Both the position numbers and the translations under genes were made by a program. Shown in pieces: positions 39,970-48,804 of a DNA stretch of 64,000 bases. Below the pieces are notes generated by a model that was not told where the DNA came from, ran no database searches, and was given only the letters and a program-made list of their open reading frames with translations. This DNA is from Arthrobacter sp. ov118 (GTDB lineage Bacteria > Actinomycetota > Actinomycetes > Actinomycetales > Micrococcaceae), in assembly GCF_900116495.1 (NCBI RefSeq), contig NZ_FPAY01000009.1, forward strand, positions 62,001 through 126,000. The letters run 5' to 3'. Position 1 is the first letter of the stretch. Every line of letters begins with the position of its first letter.

Positions 39970-41184
39970 TTAAGCTATGGCTCCAGAGGCTCCGGCAACA
40001 GGGTCGGTGGTCCCGGCGAGGCCCCTGGCTGATTCGCGTGCAGGGAGGCGGCCGAGGCCCTCCACAAGATCGGTCTGGTCTGCGCAGAGCGCAATGCGGA
40101 TCCAGCCCTCGCCGATCGAACCGAACGCCGTGCCGGGCGCAAAGGCCACGCCGGAGTCTGCCAGGAACCGATGGGTCCAGGCCCGGACATCCCCGTTGCT
40201 GGCATGGGACACATCCGCCCACAGATAAAAGGCACCCTGGGCGCTCAGGTAGCGGATGCCGCGGGAGCGCAGAATCGCTGAGGCGGCGTCGCGGTTGGCT
40301 CGATAGTGGGCGCGGGCCGAGCTGACGTAGTCCTGCGGGCCGGTCAGCGCCGCCAGCGCGGCGTACTGCGACGGCGACGCCACGCAGGACACGATCGACT
40401 CCATGACGTTGTTCATTTTCCGCTCCAGCCCCGGCGGGCAGATCAGCGCGCCGATGCGCAGCCCGGTGAGCCCGTAGGTCTTGGACAGGGTCAGCGAGGT
40501 GAACACCCGAGCTTCACCTGGGACGTCGCTGTCGAAGCGGGCCGGGCTGACATGGGGGACATCGTAGGTGAATGCCTCGTAGCATTCATCCGAGATGATC
40601 CACAGATCGTGCCGCCTTGCCAGCTCCACGAGGCGCCGCGTGAGGTCCTCGCCCAGGACAGCGCCGAGGGGGTTGGACGGCGAGTTCAGCATCAGCACCT
40701 TGGTCCGAGGCGTGATCAGTGCCTCAATGTCCTCGATCCGCGGCTGGAAATCGTACTCCGGGTACAGCGGGTAGCGGACGGGGACGGCGTTCAGCAGACT
40801 GCTCGTCATCACGAAGGTGGGGTAGCCCGGGTTGGGAATCAGGATCTCGTCCCCGGGGGAGAGCAGCAGGCTCATGGCCAAGTGCAGGCCTTGCTGGGCG
40901 CCGCCGACCACATAGACGCGGTCGGCGGCGATCGGCGTCGCATTTTGTTCCCGGAAGCGGTCGGCGAAGGCCTCGCGCAGCGCGGGGATTCCGGCATTGG
41001 GCGTGTAGTTGGTCTCGTCCCGGTCGAGGCAGGCCATTCCGGCCTCCAAGACGTGGCGGGGGACGGCGAAGCCGGGCTCCCCGATACTCAGCACGATCGC
41101 GCCGGGCGTTCCCCACGCGGCTTCGGTGATCTCGCGGATCTGGTTGACCGGAACGTCACGGACATGTGCTGCAAGCTCGGGCAT
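39970..41184 (-). CDS. Class I/II PLP-dependent aminotransferase
   Basis: 404-aa fold-type I aminotransferase of the aspartate/AT-I group. Blocks: NYTPNAGIPALREAFADRF, the phosphate-site GGAQQGLHLAMSLLLSPGDEILIPNPGYPTF, LNSPSNPLGAVL, the DECYEAFTYD Asp/Tyr pair, and the PLP lysine in SLTLSKTYGLTGLRIGALI. The C-terminal arginine for substrate carboxylate is in GEGWIRIALC. The substrate is not deducible. I chose the ATG at 41184: TAGGAT (minus strand, 41192-41197) lies 7 bases upstream, indicating a leaderless mRNA; an ATG at 41193 is the alternative. Divergent from truB. Confidence 0.88.
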   Translation of the reverse strand: MPELAAHVRDVPVNQIREITEAAWGTPGAIVLSIGEPGFAVPRHVLEAGMACLDRDETNYTPNAGIPALREAFADRFREQNATPIAADRVYVVGGAQQGLHLAMSLLLSPGDEILIPNPGYPTFVMTSSLLNAVPVRYPLYPEYDFQPRIEDIEALITPRTKVLMLNSPSNPLGAVLGEDLTRRLVELARRHDLWIISDECYEAFTYDVPHVSPARFDSDVPGEARVFTSLTLSKTYGLTGLRIGALICPPGLERKMNNVMESIVSCVASPSQYAALAALTGPQDYVSSARAHYRANRDAASAILRSRGIRYLSAQGAFYLWADVSHASNGDVRAWTHRFLADSGVAFAPGTAFGSIGEGWIRIALCADQTDLVEGLGRLPARESARGLAGTTDPVAGASGAIA

Positions 41185-41313
41185 GCAAGCCATCCTAGCG
41201 GCCGGGGTCCGCGTTAGCCCGGGCATTTGTGCCGGGGTGGGGCCGGATTGCTCAGCTCAGCGGTGTTTGCCTGTGGCCCGTGGGGCACGGCTGGCCCGCA
41301 TATACTGGGAGGC

Positions 41314-42267
41314 GTGCTTTCTGGACTGGTGATAGTGGACAAGCCGCAAGGTTGGACCAGCCACGATGTGGTTGGACGGATGCGGCGGATCGCCGGTACC
41401 CGAAAGGTCGGCCACGCCGGGACCCTGGATCCGATGGCTACCGGCGTGCTCGTGGTGGGCATCAACAAGGCAACCCGGCTGTTGACCTACATCGTGGGCA
41501 CGTCCAAGACCTACACCGCCACCGTCCGGCTCGGTGAATCCACGGTAACGGACGACGCCGAAGGCGAGGTCACTGCCACCCGCACCGCCGCCGCGGTCAC
41601 CGACGACGCCGTCCGCGCCGGCGTCGTCGCGCTGACCGGGGACATCGAGCAGGTTCCCAGCAGTGTCAGCGCCATCAAGGTCAACGGCGAACGGGCGTAC
41701 GCGCGGGTCCGCTCCGGTGAAGAGGTCAAGCTGGCGGCCCGCCCCGTGACGATCCACCGCTTTGAGGTCCACGAAATCCGACGCGTGCGCGACGGGGAGG
41801 CCCTGGATGTGGACGTCACCGTGGAGTGTTCCTCCGGTACCTACATCCGTGCCCTGGCCCGCGACCTCGGTGAGGCTCTCGGCGTCGGCGGCCACCTGAC
41901 GGCACTGCGCCGGACCCAAGTGGGCCCCTACACGCTTGACCAGGCGCACACCCTCGAACAACTGGCCGAGACGCTGGACGTCCTGGAGATGTCCGACGCT
42001 GCCCGGGCACTCATGCCGAACCGGGAACTCAGCGAGGCAGAGACCACCGAGATTTCCTTCGGCCGGCGCATCGCCGCCGGAGCCGGCGCCGGCACGCCGG
42101 AAGCGGCGACGGCGGACAAGCCGGCAGCGGCGTTCGCGCCGGACGGTACGCTGGTGGCCCTGCTGGCCGATGCGGGAAGCTACGCCAAGCCTGTGCTGGT
42201 CTTTGCGCCGGACAATGAAAAGCGTGGCAACGAAAAGCACGGCAATGAAAAGCAGACCGGCCAGTAG
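41314..42267 (+). CDS. truB: tRNA pseudouridine-55 synthase TruB
   Basis: 317-aa enzyme that makes pseudouridine 55 in the T-loop of tRNAs. SGLVIVDKPQGWTSHDVVGRMRRI and KVGHAGTLDPMATGVL give the catalytic D39; SSVSAIKVNGERAYARVRSGE and CSSGTYIRALARDLGEALG are further signatures. The GTG at 41314 is chosen: TATACT at 41301-41306 is exactly 7 bases upstream and GGGAGG is too close to work as an SD, so the mRNA is probably leaderless. The C-terminus carries a 15-bp tandem repeat (GNEKx units). Its stop shares a base with the next gene's start. Confidence 0.95.
   Translation: MLSGLVIVDKPQGWTSHDVVGRMRRIAGTRKVGHAGTLDPMATGVLVVGINKATRLLTYIVGTSKTYTATVRLGESTVTDDAEGEVTATRTAAAVTDDAVRAGVVALTGDIEQVPSSVSAIKVNGERAYARVRSGEEVKLAARPVTIHRFEVHEIRRVRDGEALDVDVTVECSSGTYIRALARDLGEALGVGGHLTALRRTQVGPYTLDQAHTLEQLAETLDVLEMSDAARALMPNRELSEAETTEISFGRRIAAGAGAGTPEAATADKPAAAFAPDGTLVALLADAGSYAKPVLVFAPDNEKRGNEKHGNEKQTGQ
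42211..42255 (+). repeat. Three 15-bp tandem copies at the truB 3' end
   Basis: GACAATGAAAAGCGT, GGCAACGAAAAGCAC and GGCAATGAAAAGCAG (42211, 42226, 42241) encode DNEKR, GNEKH and GNEKQ in the dispensable-looking C-terminal tail of TruB. Confidence 0.9.
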
Positions 42268-42620
42268 TGGACGCATATTTTTACATCATTCTGGTGGTTG
42301 GCTTGCTCTCCACCGTCATCTGCGCCGTCGCAGGCATCCTGAAAAAGGCGCCCAATGACACGACGATACTGTCCGTGGCCGCAGTCGAACTATCCTTGTT
42401 GGTCTATCTGGTCGGTTCGATCATCCGGGTGGCCAGCGGGGAGCAGATCGCGGGGGAGCCGTGGGAGTTCTGGGGCTATCTGCTGACGGCGCTGATCCTC
42501 CCGATCGGCGCCGTGTACTGGTCCATCCTGGAGCGGACCCGCTGGAGCAACTTCGTCCTGGCGGCCGTCGGCGTCACGGCCCTGGTGATGGCCGCCCGCA
42601 TGAACCAGATCTGGTACTGA
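42267..42620 (+). CDS. Integral membrane protein of unknown function
   Basis: 117 aa, nearly all hydrophobic, with four predicted membrane helices: YIILVVGLLSTVICAVAGIL, ILSVAAVELSLLVYLVGSII, EFWGYLLTALILPIGAVYW and NFVLAAVGVTALVMAARM. The GTG at 42267 uses the last base of the truB stop, so it is coupled to truB. No function is recognised; such small multi-span proteins after truB are seen in related actinobacteria. Confidence 0.75.
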   Translation: MDAYFYIILVVGLLSTVICAVAGILKKAPNDTTILSVAAVELSLLVYLVGSIIRVASGEQIAGEPWEFWGYLLTALILPIGAVYWSILERTRWSNFVLAAVGVTALVMAARMNQIWY

Positions 42621-42639
42621 CATGGAAGAGGCAGAAAAC

Positions 42640-43083
42640 GTGAGCGCAAAATTCTCGCAGGCGGCGGAGACCGCGCCGGCGCCGACCAATACCCGCAACA
42701 CCGGCCCTGGCCGGCTGCTGATCGCTGTCTATGCCATCTTCGCGATATCGGCTACGGCCCGGGCCGGCTACCAGATCCTCACCAAGTTTTCCGAGGCCCC
42801 GCTCGCGTATCTGTTGTCGGCGTTCGCCGCCGTCGTCTACGTCGTGGCGACTGTGTCCTTGGCCAAGCCGGGCCGCACCGCATTCAAGGTCTCCGTGGTG
42901 GCAGTCTTGGTGGAACTCGTTGGGGTTCTCGTGGTGGGTGCGCTGAGCGTGTTCGACGCAGTTAACTTCCCCCACGAGACGGTGTGGTCCTTGTTTGGCC
43001 GCGGCTACGGCTTCATTCCGCTCCTGCTACCCATCCTGGGACTCATCTGGCTGTACCGCCGCCGGCCCACACCGAGCGTCTAA
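42640..43083 (+). CDS. Integral membrane protein of unknown function
   Basis: 147 aa. A polar N-terminus of about 25 residues is followed by four hydrophobic segments (LLIAVYAIFAISATARAGY, PLAYLLSAFAAVVYVVATVSLA, VSVVAVLVELVGVLVVGAL, GFIPLLLPILGLIWLYRRR) ending in a basic tail. I chose the GTG at 42640 because GGAAGAGG lies seven bases upstream; an ATG at 42622 would add six residues. It forms an operon with truB and the preceding membrane gene. Confidence 0.72.
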   Translation: MSAKFSQAAETAPAPTNTRNTGPGRLLIAVYAIFAISATARAGYQILTKFSEAPLAYLLSAFAAVVYVVATVSLAKPGRTAFKVSVVAVLVELVGVLVVGALSVFDAVNFPHETVWSLFGRGYGFIPLLLPILGLIWLYRRRPTPSV

Positions 43084-43120
43084 GGCGCGTCTTGCGGCTT
43101 TCGCCGGTCATGCGCGGAGC

Positions 43121-43666
43121 TTAGGGCCCGTCAGGCAGATCCAGCAGCCGGCGGCGGAGGCCGGGCCACGAGGCGCCGAACCCGGGGTGCAACTCCTTGT
43201 CGCGGACACCTTCCAGCGGCACCCACTGGAGTTCAAGGCTTTCGGGGTCGCTGATGGCAGGGTCGAACGGCATCAGCGTTTCCGCAACCACCGTCGTGTA
43301 GGTCCAGTAGCCGACGTCGAACACTGAGGTAAACAGCACGCGGACGTTCTCCGGCGGCACGGCTGCTTCTTCCTTCGCCTCCCGGAGGGCTCCGTCGATA
43401 GCCTCCTCACCTTGGTGCAGGGCACCTCCGGGCAGCCCCCAGGTTCCGCCGTGATCGCTCCAGAGTGCACGGTGCTGCAGCAAAACACCCTTCGACGGGT
43501 CGTGGACGAGCAGGCCAGCCGAGCCGAACCGCCCCCAGAACCGTCCGCGGTCACCTTCGACCCAGGCATCACCGGGGTCGCGCGGCCCGAGAGGCCTTCG
43601 CAGTTCGCTGGGTAACGACCCTGCGAACGATGTTTCGCCGGGCTGAGGGGCGTGTATGCGTTCCAT
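43121..43666 (-). CDS. NUDIX hydrolase
   Basis: 181-aa NUDIX-fold phosphohydrolase. The Nudix box is GGALHQGEEAIDGALREAKEEAAV: G-x5-E-x7-REAKEE fits the motif, but the last glycine of the consensus (EExG) is alanine here. The core starts at LLVHDPSKGVLLQHRALWSDHGGTWGLPGG. The substrate cannot be predicted; short ADP-ribose or dNTP-type proteins look similar. The ATG at 43666 gives a normal length; a longer upstream frame is not family-like. Confidence 0.85.
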   Translation of the reverse strand: MERIHAPQPGETSFAGSLPSELRRPLGPRDPGDAWVEGDRGRFWGRFGSAGLLVHDPSKGVLLQHRALWSDHGGTWGLPGGALHQGEEAIDGALREAKEEAAVPPENVRVLFTSVFDVGYWTYTTVVAETLMPFDPAISDPESLELQWVPLEGVRDKELHPGFGASWPGLRRRLLDLPDGP

Positions 43667-44030
43667 CCCTACAGCTTGCCACGCGCCGGACCGCGCGACG
43701 GAGGATGGCCTACGAAGTGTTACGGCCGGGGGAACGGAGTTGGCTACCTTGTTCCGGCTTGTCCCGGCGGTGATCAGTATGCGGTCGGCCACCTCCGCGT
43801 GGACCCCGGCCACGCCACGGAGCGCCGGCGCGCAGGTACCAAGGAATTCCTGGAGCTGCCCGCGGTGGGATTTTGCCGAAGGGGAGAGTGAGGCGGTTTT
43901 TAGCTGGGGCACACCGGCTCAAGGCCTTTTCGTGTTTACCGCTCTTTAGAAAAACACCAAAGGATGCCCGGCTCGCGCCGCGACAACCACTTTCATCATT
44001 ACTGTCGTACCCCTTTGGGAGAGTTGAGTC
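43667..44030. other. 364-bp gap between the NUDIX and DUF222/HNH genes
   Basis: No convincing gene on either strand. It must contain divergent promoters for both flanking genes. The last 110 bases are less GC-rich, with GGCGGTTTTTAG and a TTTAGAAAAACACC stretch. SD TTGGGAGAG lies just before the HNH gene. Confidence 0.5.
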
Positions 44031-45878
44031 ATGGAAGCTGTTGGAGAGTTCGTCCCGGATGAGGCCGGCCGGCCGAGGTCCGGGATGCCCGTCCGGTTTC
44101 GGCAGCAGGCAGCCGTTCCCGGTGCCGCGGCTGATTCGGTGGACGGTGCTGTAGCCGTGGCTGTGGCGTTGCTTCGGGCATCCGCTGAGACAGCGGCGGA
44201 GGACGTTGCCCGGTTGGACTTCTTCGAGGCGTCGGATTTCGCCGAGGGGGTGGAGGACCTGTCCCGCGTTGTCGAGTATCTGCAGATCATCGGTGCCGCC
44301 CGCGTGGACCGCACCCGCCGCGACGCGGCGGCGGTGGAGAAGGCGCCCGGCGGGTGGGGTTCGGAGCCGGCGGCTCGAAGTGCCGGTGGCTGGCTGACGG
44401 GGTGGAACCAGGAACCCGGTACAGGCGAGACCGGGGGAGACGCCAAGCCCGGGGACGAATCCGATGGCGTGAACGGGGCCGGGGCCGAAGGCGGGGCGGC
44501 CCCGCACGGAAGTCCGGCTGGGCCTTGGGGAACGTCCGGCGCCGCCGTGTCTGCTTTGGCCGCGGCCGCGGTGGCGGATGACGGGTACCGGAACTCGGCG
44601 GAGTTCCTGCGGGCGCGGCTGCGCATCAGCGCACCCGAGGCCAAGCGCCGGCTAAGCCTTGGCGGCGGGCTGCTGCCCCGGACCGGCATTGCGGGCCGGA
44701 GCCTCCCGCCGGCGCGGCAGGAACTCGCGGCAGCCGTGGCCGAAGGGACCATCGCCTCCCGCACCGCCACGCTGATCGCGATGTCCTTGGACCGGGTCGG
44801 GCGGGTGGCCCCGCCGGAGGCTGTTGATGGCATGGAGCATGCCCTGACGATGACGGCGGCCGAGAACGACCCCGATTTCCTGGCCCGGGTCGCCCGGCGC
44901 TGGGTCGAGGCCCTGGACCAGGACGGCACCGAGCCCTCGGAGGAGTCGCTGCGCCGGCTCCAGGGCGTCTTCATCCGCAAACCCCGGCACGGGCTGCATC
45001 ATCTGGAAATCTTCGCCACCACGGACCAGTTCGAGGACCTGGCCACGGTGATGAATGTGGCCACCAATCCACGCCTGGGAGCCACAGCCAATCCGGGCGC
45101 CGCCGGCGACGCGGCTGCCACCGCCAACGACGGTGCGGGCGCCGCTGCCAACGCGCGCGCCGCAGCCGACGACGGGGCTGCCGCGGCCGGGAACGGGACC
45201 GACCCGGTCGAGGCCCGCCTGGACCGCCGAACACGGCCGCAGAAACTCCTCGACGGACTCGTCGGCGGCTGCAAGGCCGCCCTGGCTTCAGGACACCTGT
45301 CTGCGGCGGGAGGGCTCCGCCCCCAGATCATGGCAACCATCAACTACCGGGACCTGCTGGAAGGGCTCGACGCCAGCGAACCCCAGACGAATCAAACCCA
45401 GGCCAATCAATCCTGGGCCAGCGGAGCTTCCGGCACCGCAGCTCACAGCACGGGCGGGGCCGGATCCTTGGTGTTCACCGGGCCGGTCACGGCGTCGACT
45501 GTGCGCAAGATCGCCTGCGACGCCGAGATCATCCCGGTCCTGCTCGGCGGCGAGGGCAGGGTTCTGGACATCGGCCGGGCCTCAAGGGTCTTTCCGCCGC
45601 ACATCCGCAAGGCCATCACGGCCCGGGACCAGGGGTGTTCATTCCCGCAATGCACCATCCCCGCGCCATGGTGCGAAGCCCACCACGTGACGTACTGGTC
45701 CCGGGGCGGCAGCACCGGAACAGACAACGGAACGCTGCTGTGTTCGCACCACCACCACCTGATCCACAAGGAACAGTGGACCATCCAGATGCGCAGCGGC
45801 ATTCCCTGGTTCATCCCGCCGCCGCATGTGGATCCGGGCCAAACGCCCCGCCGGAACAGATACTTCCGCCTCGACTAA
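44031..45878 (+). CDS. DUF222 domain protein with C-terminal HNH endonuclease motif
   Basis: 615-aa protein of the actinobacterial DUF222/13E12-like family. The N-terminal two thirds form the DUF222 region (AAEDVARLDFFEASDFAEGVEDLSRVVEYLQIIGAARVDRTRR and EFLRARLRISAPEAKRRLSLGG) with two low-complexity Ala/Gly inserts (about 115-165 and 345-390). The C-terminus is an HNH nuclease: CTIPAPWCEAHHVTYWSRGGSTGTDNGTLLCSHHHHLIHK, with zinc-binding Cys and the HH...N...H pattern. Family members occur in many copies per actinobacterial genome; a mobile-intron or nuclease role is debated. SD GGGAGAG precedes the ATG. Confidence 0.88.
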   Translation: MEAVGEFVPDEAGRPRSGMPVRFRQQAAVPGAAADSVDGAVAVAVALLRASAETAAEDVARLDFFEASDFAEGVEDLSRVVEYLQIIGAARVDRTRRDAAAVEKAPGGWGSEPAARSAGGWLTGWNQEPGTGETGGDAKPGDESDGVNGAGAEGGAAPHGSPAGPWGTSGAAVSALAAAAVADDGYRNSAEFLRARLRISAPEAKRRLSLGGGLLPRTGIAGRSLPPARQELAAAVAEGTIASRTATLIAMSLDRVGRVAPPEAVDGMEHALTMTAAENDPDFLARVARRWVEALDQDGTEPSEESLRRLQGVFIRKPRHGLHHLEIFATTDQFEDLATVMNVATNPRLGATANPGAAGDAAATANDGAGAAANARAAADDGAAAAGNGTDPVEARLDRRTRPQKLLDGLVGGCKAALASGHLSAAGGLRPQIMATINYRDLLEGLDASEPQTNQTQANQSWASGASGTAAHSTGGAGSLVFTGPVTASTVRKIACDAEIIPVLLGGEGRVLDIGRASRVFPPHIRKAITARDQGCSFPQCTIPAPWCEAHHVTYWSRGGSTGTDNGTLLCSHHHHLIHKEQWTIQMRSGIPWFIPPPHVDPGQTPRRNRYFRLD

Positions 45879-45909
45879 CCCTCGGACCTCCGGGCCGCCT
45901 GTGCCCGGG

Positions 45910-46377
45910 CTAACCCTTAGCCGGGGTCGTGGCGAAGGGGAGTGGCGTGCCGGTGTCGAGAGGCACAGCGCCTTGAGCGGGGGTAATGGTGAACCAGTAG
46001 CCGTCCTGCTTGTTGGCATAGATCAACATCCGTCGGCGCTGGTCGAGGGGATCACCGTCCGGATAGGACACGCCCTGAGTGCACGTCGCCGGCATCGATG
46101 CAATCTGAAGCTGCCCCGGTTCTGGTTCGCCTTTGAGTACGGTCTCGATCTCCACGACATGGAACTGTGCCGTGTAACCGTAGATGCTGGTTTCGCCATC
46201 CCGTCCAGCGGGTATCCCGATCAGCACCAGAGCTGCCTCATTGAACTGGTCCTGTGGTTTTTCAAAAAGCACCCAGTCGGCGCAGACATCACCCCTCGTT
46301 ACGGGCAGCAGCCCACAGCCGGAAACCAGCGCGCCAAGGAGCGCCCCGACCACCGCGAGCTGCACGTGCCTCGTCAT
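45910..46377 (-). CDS. Lipoprotein of unknown function
   Basis: 155 aa with a lipoprotein signal, MTRHVQLAVVGALLGALVSGC (lipobox LVSGC), followed by GLLPVTRGDVCADWVLFEKPQDQF. The body looks like a small all-beta domain (HVVEIETVLKGEPEPGQLQIASM, RRRMLIYANKQDGYWFTITPAQG) with two further cysteines that could form a disulfide. No family is recognised with confidence. Convergent with the HNH gene. Confidence 0.7.
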   Translation of the reverse strand: MTRHVQLAVVGALLGALVSGCGLLPVTRGDVCADWVLFEKPQDQFNEAALVLIGIPAGRDGETSIYGYTAQFHVVEIETVLKGEPEPGQLQIASMPATCTQGVSYPDGDPLDQRRRMLIYANKQDGYWFTITPAQGAVPLDTGTPLPFATTPAKG

Positions 46378-46491
46378 TCTCAGAACCTAGCGTTCGGGCC
46401 CGTCGCGGTCCAGAGCAGAAAGCGGACCTGTGACCGCTGAAACGGGTTTCCTCCGGAACTGTTCTCGCTTCGACGGGCCTACGCTGGAGGC

Positions 46492-46875
46492 ATGGCCGAA
46501 CGTCGGATCCTGCTGCGGGCTATCAAGTCGTTCCACACTTTCGCCTGGTTCACCATCGAGGCTTGCGTGGTTTACGTCCTATGCACCGGCGTCAGAGGCC
46601 GCACCGACCGGAAGACCGGCGCGGCCGCCGTCGTGGTGGCGGGCGAGACCCTGATCTTTGCCGCGAACGGATTCCATTGCCCGCTCACCGCTGTCGCGCA
46701 GAACCTCGGCGACGTCCACGGCTCCGTCACCGACCTCTATCTGCCGCATTGGTTCGCCAGAAACTTGCCCGCGATCCACGTCCCACTGATCGTTGTCGCC
46801 GTGCTGCTGCATTGGAGAATCTGGCGCAACAACGCTGTGCGGGACAGCCAGCGGAGGCTCCTGCTCAGGAGGTAG
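46492..46875 (+). CDS. Small membrane protein
   Basis: 127 aa with two or three hydrophobic segments (FAWFTIEACVVYVLCTGVRG, GAAAVVVAGETLIFAANGFHCPLTAVAQNLG, IHVPLIVVAVLLHWRIW). The NGFHCPLTAVAQNLGDVHGSVTDLYLPHWFARNLPAIH stretch looks like a conserved DUF2784-type loop, but I am not certain. TACGCT at 46480-46485 lies 6 bases before the ATG; GGAGG is too close for an SD, so a leaderless start is likely. Confidence 0.7.
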   Translation: MAERRILLRAIKSFHTFAWFTIEACVVYVLCTGVRGRTDRKTGAAAVVVAGETLIFAANGFHCPLTAVAQNLGDVHGSVTDLYLPHWFARNLPAIHVPLIVVAVLLHWRIWRNNAVRDSQRRLLLRR

Positions 46876-46940
46876 CGAGCTGTTCCGGCCGCGGGCACAA
46901 CGAGCCAACGCCATCGCGCGCCGCCCAAGGGGCGGTGTGC

Positions 46941-47585
46941 CTACTTCTTCCCGAACAGGCCGCCAAGAATATCGCCCAGCCCGCCGAAGCCGCCCTGCTC
47001 GCCTTGACCGCCTTGTCCACCCGGGCCTGCCTGGCCCGCGGCGCTGCCCTGCCCGCCCTGGCCACCCACCATTCCGCCGAGAATCCCGCCCAGGACCCCG
47101 CCGAGGTCCACTCCGCTGCCCTGGCCGGAACCGGACGCAGCGCCGTCCCCCACCGGGGAACCCACCCCCGTCTGGCTTCCGCCGAGGAACTTCTGCGCAA
47201 GATAGGACATGACGATCGGCGCCAGGATGGGCAGCAATTTCCGGACCAGGTCACTTCCGGCGCCGCCAAGTTGTCCTGACCCGGCGAGTTGGCTGGCCAC
47301 ATGGTCCTGCTGCCCGCCGAAGACGTGATCGACGATCTTCTCGCCGTCGGCCGTGTCCACCTGAGCGACGTCGACGCCGCCGTCGATCAGTCCATCCTGA
47401 TGCTGGCCCAGGGCCGATTGAAGGGACGCAGCACCGTCCGGGGCCTGCGCATTGCTGTGCATACCGGCGAGGAGCGTGGGCACGGCGGCTTCCACGGCGG
47501 CACGGGCTGTCGGTTCGTCGGTGCCTAGCAGGCCGGCGATCTGGCCCATCGGGATCTGCCCGATGATGTCTTGGAGCTCAGTCAT
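46941..47585 (-). CDS. DUF937-family protein
   Basis: 214-aa protein of the DUF937 family: LQDIIGQIPMGQIAGLLGTDEPTARAAVEAAVPTLLAGMHSNAQ at the N-terminus, KIVDHVFGGQQDHVASQL and DLVRKLLPILAPIVMSYLAQKFL in the middle. The C-terminal 75 residues are Gly/Gln-rich (GGQGGQG repeats) and end in GLGDILGGLFGKK, resembling a short hydrophobic anchor. Function unknown. Divergent from ribF. Confidence 0.85.
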   Translation of the reverse strand: MTELQDIIGQIPMGQIAGLLGTDEPTARAAVEAAVPTLLAGMHSNAQAPDGAASLQSALGQHQDGLIDGGVDVAQVDTADGEKIVDHVFGGQQDHVASQLAGSGQLGGAGSDLVRKLLPILAPIVMSYLAQKFLGGSQTGVGSPVGDGAASGSGQGSGVDLGGVLGGILGGMVGGQGGQGSAAGQAGPGGQGGQGEQGGFGGLGDILGGLFGKK

Positions 47586-47820
47586 GTCGTACTCCTTCAG
47601 CCTCGCGTGGCAGCGGGCATCGCGGGAAACGGCGCCCGTATGGACGCCGCCGAACTAGTGCCCTTGAATCGTAGCCCTGCAGAACAGGGCCGTGGAAGGC
47701 CCGCTCCGGGGCCTGGCGCAGCGTCCGGAAGCGGCCCGGAATGCGGGTAATCTTAGAGAGTTCCGGAGCCGGCACCGTCCCTTCGGAAGAGTTCACGGCA
47801 GGCAGCAAAAGGCGAGGTTG

Positions 47821-48804
47821 ATGGTCCACATCTGGAACGATCTGTCCGAAGTCCCGGCGGACTTTGGTCCTTCGGTTGTCACGTTTGGCAATTTCGACGG
47901 CGTGCATCGCGGGCACCAGCAGGTGCTGTCGCAGCTCATCCGCACCGCCCGACTCAACCATGCCCGCGCCGTGGCGATCACCTTCGATCCCCACCCCGCA
48001 CAGGTACACCGTCCTGAATCGGCTCCCGAGCTGATCATGGGTCTGGAGGACAAGCTTGTGGCCCTGGGTGAGCTCGGCCTGGATGCCGTCCTGGTGATGA
48101 AGTACTCCCTCGAACTCGCCAGCCTGACACCCGAAGAATTTGTCGCCACGGTCCTGGTGGACACCTTGAAGGCGAGCCACGTGGTGATCGGCCATGACGC
48201 CCGGTTCGGCCGCGGCAATTCCGGCGACCTCTCCACCATGGAGGAACTGGGCAAAAAGCTCGGATTCGAGGTGCTGGTCATCAGCGAGTTCGGTTCAGAA
48301 GGTTTCCCCATCCACGACGACGCCGGGACGGACCGCCGCTGCTCGTCCACGTGGGTGCGTGAGGCCCTGCGCGTGGGCGACGTTGCCACCGCCGCTGCTG
48401 TCCTCGGGAGGCCGCACCGGATGCGCGGCGAAGTGGTCCACGGTGCCGCACGCGGCCGCGATCTCGGCTTCCCCACGGCAAACCTGGCATCGACGGCGAG
48501 CGGCTACATTCCCGCGGACGGGATCTATGCCGGCTGGCTCGTGGACCAGGCGGGCACCCGCTGGCCCGCCGCCATCTCCGTCGGCTCCAATCCCACGTTC
48601 GACGGCGTGAGCCGTCAGGTCGAGGCCCACGTCATCGACCGCCCGGAAGAGTCGGTGGACGACTTCGATCTGTACGACCAGACAGTTGTGGTCGAATTCG
48701 TCTCCAGGCTCCGCGGCATGGTGGCGTACCGTGGGCCTGAGGCATTGGTGGAGCAGATGGGCCTGGACGTCCTCCAGGCCCACGACATCCTGTTCGCCCG
48801 CTGA
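47821..48804 (+). CDS. ribF: Bifunctional riboflavin kinase/FAD synthetase
   Basis: 327-aa enzyme that phosphorylates riboflavin to FMN and adenylates FMN to FAD. The N-terminal FAD synthetase domain has VVTFGNFDGVHRGHQQVL and AITFDPHPAQV and ends with the RRCSSTWVREAL segment (nucleotidyl-transfer (S/T)xxR motif); the C-terminal kinase domain has GRDLGFPTANLAS (phosphate loop). The frame extends upstream, but the ATG at 47821 gives the normal N-terminus. TAATCT at 47748-47753 may be a -10, giving a short 5' leader. Confidence 0.95.
   Translation: MVHIWNDLSEVPADFGPSVVTFGNFDGVHRGHQQVLSQLIRTARLNHARAVAITFDPHPAQVHRPESAPELIMGLEDKLVALGELGLDAVLVMKYSLELASLTPEEFVATVLVDTLKASHVVIGHDARFGRGNSGDLSTMEELGKKLGFEVLVISEFGSEGFPIHDDAGTDRRCSSTWVREALRVGDVATAAAVLGRPHRMRGEVVHGAARGRDLGFPTANLASTASGYIPADGIYAGWLVDQAGTRWPAAISVGSNPTFDGVSRQVEAHVIDRPEESVDDFDLYDQTVVVEFVSRLRGMVAYRGPEALVEQMGLDVLQAHDILFAR

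Noticed and set aside
43652..43949. Short plus-strand frames in the gap before the DUF222/HNH gene
   Set aside because: Basic, low-information translations with no family match; likely chance frames in promoter DNA.
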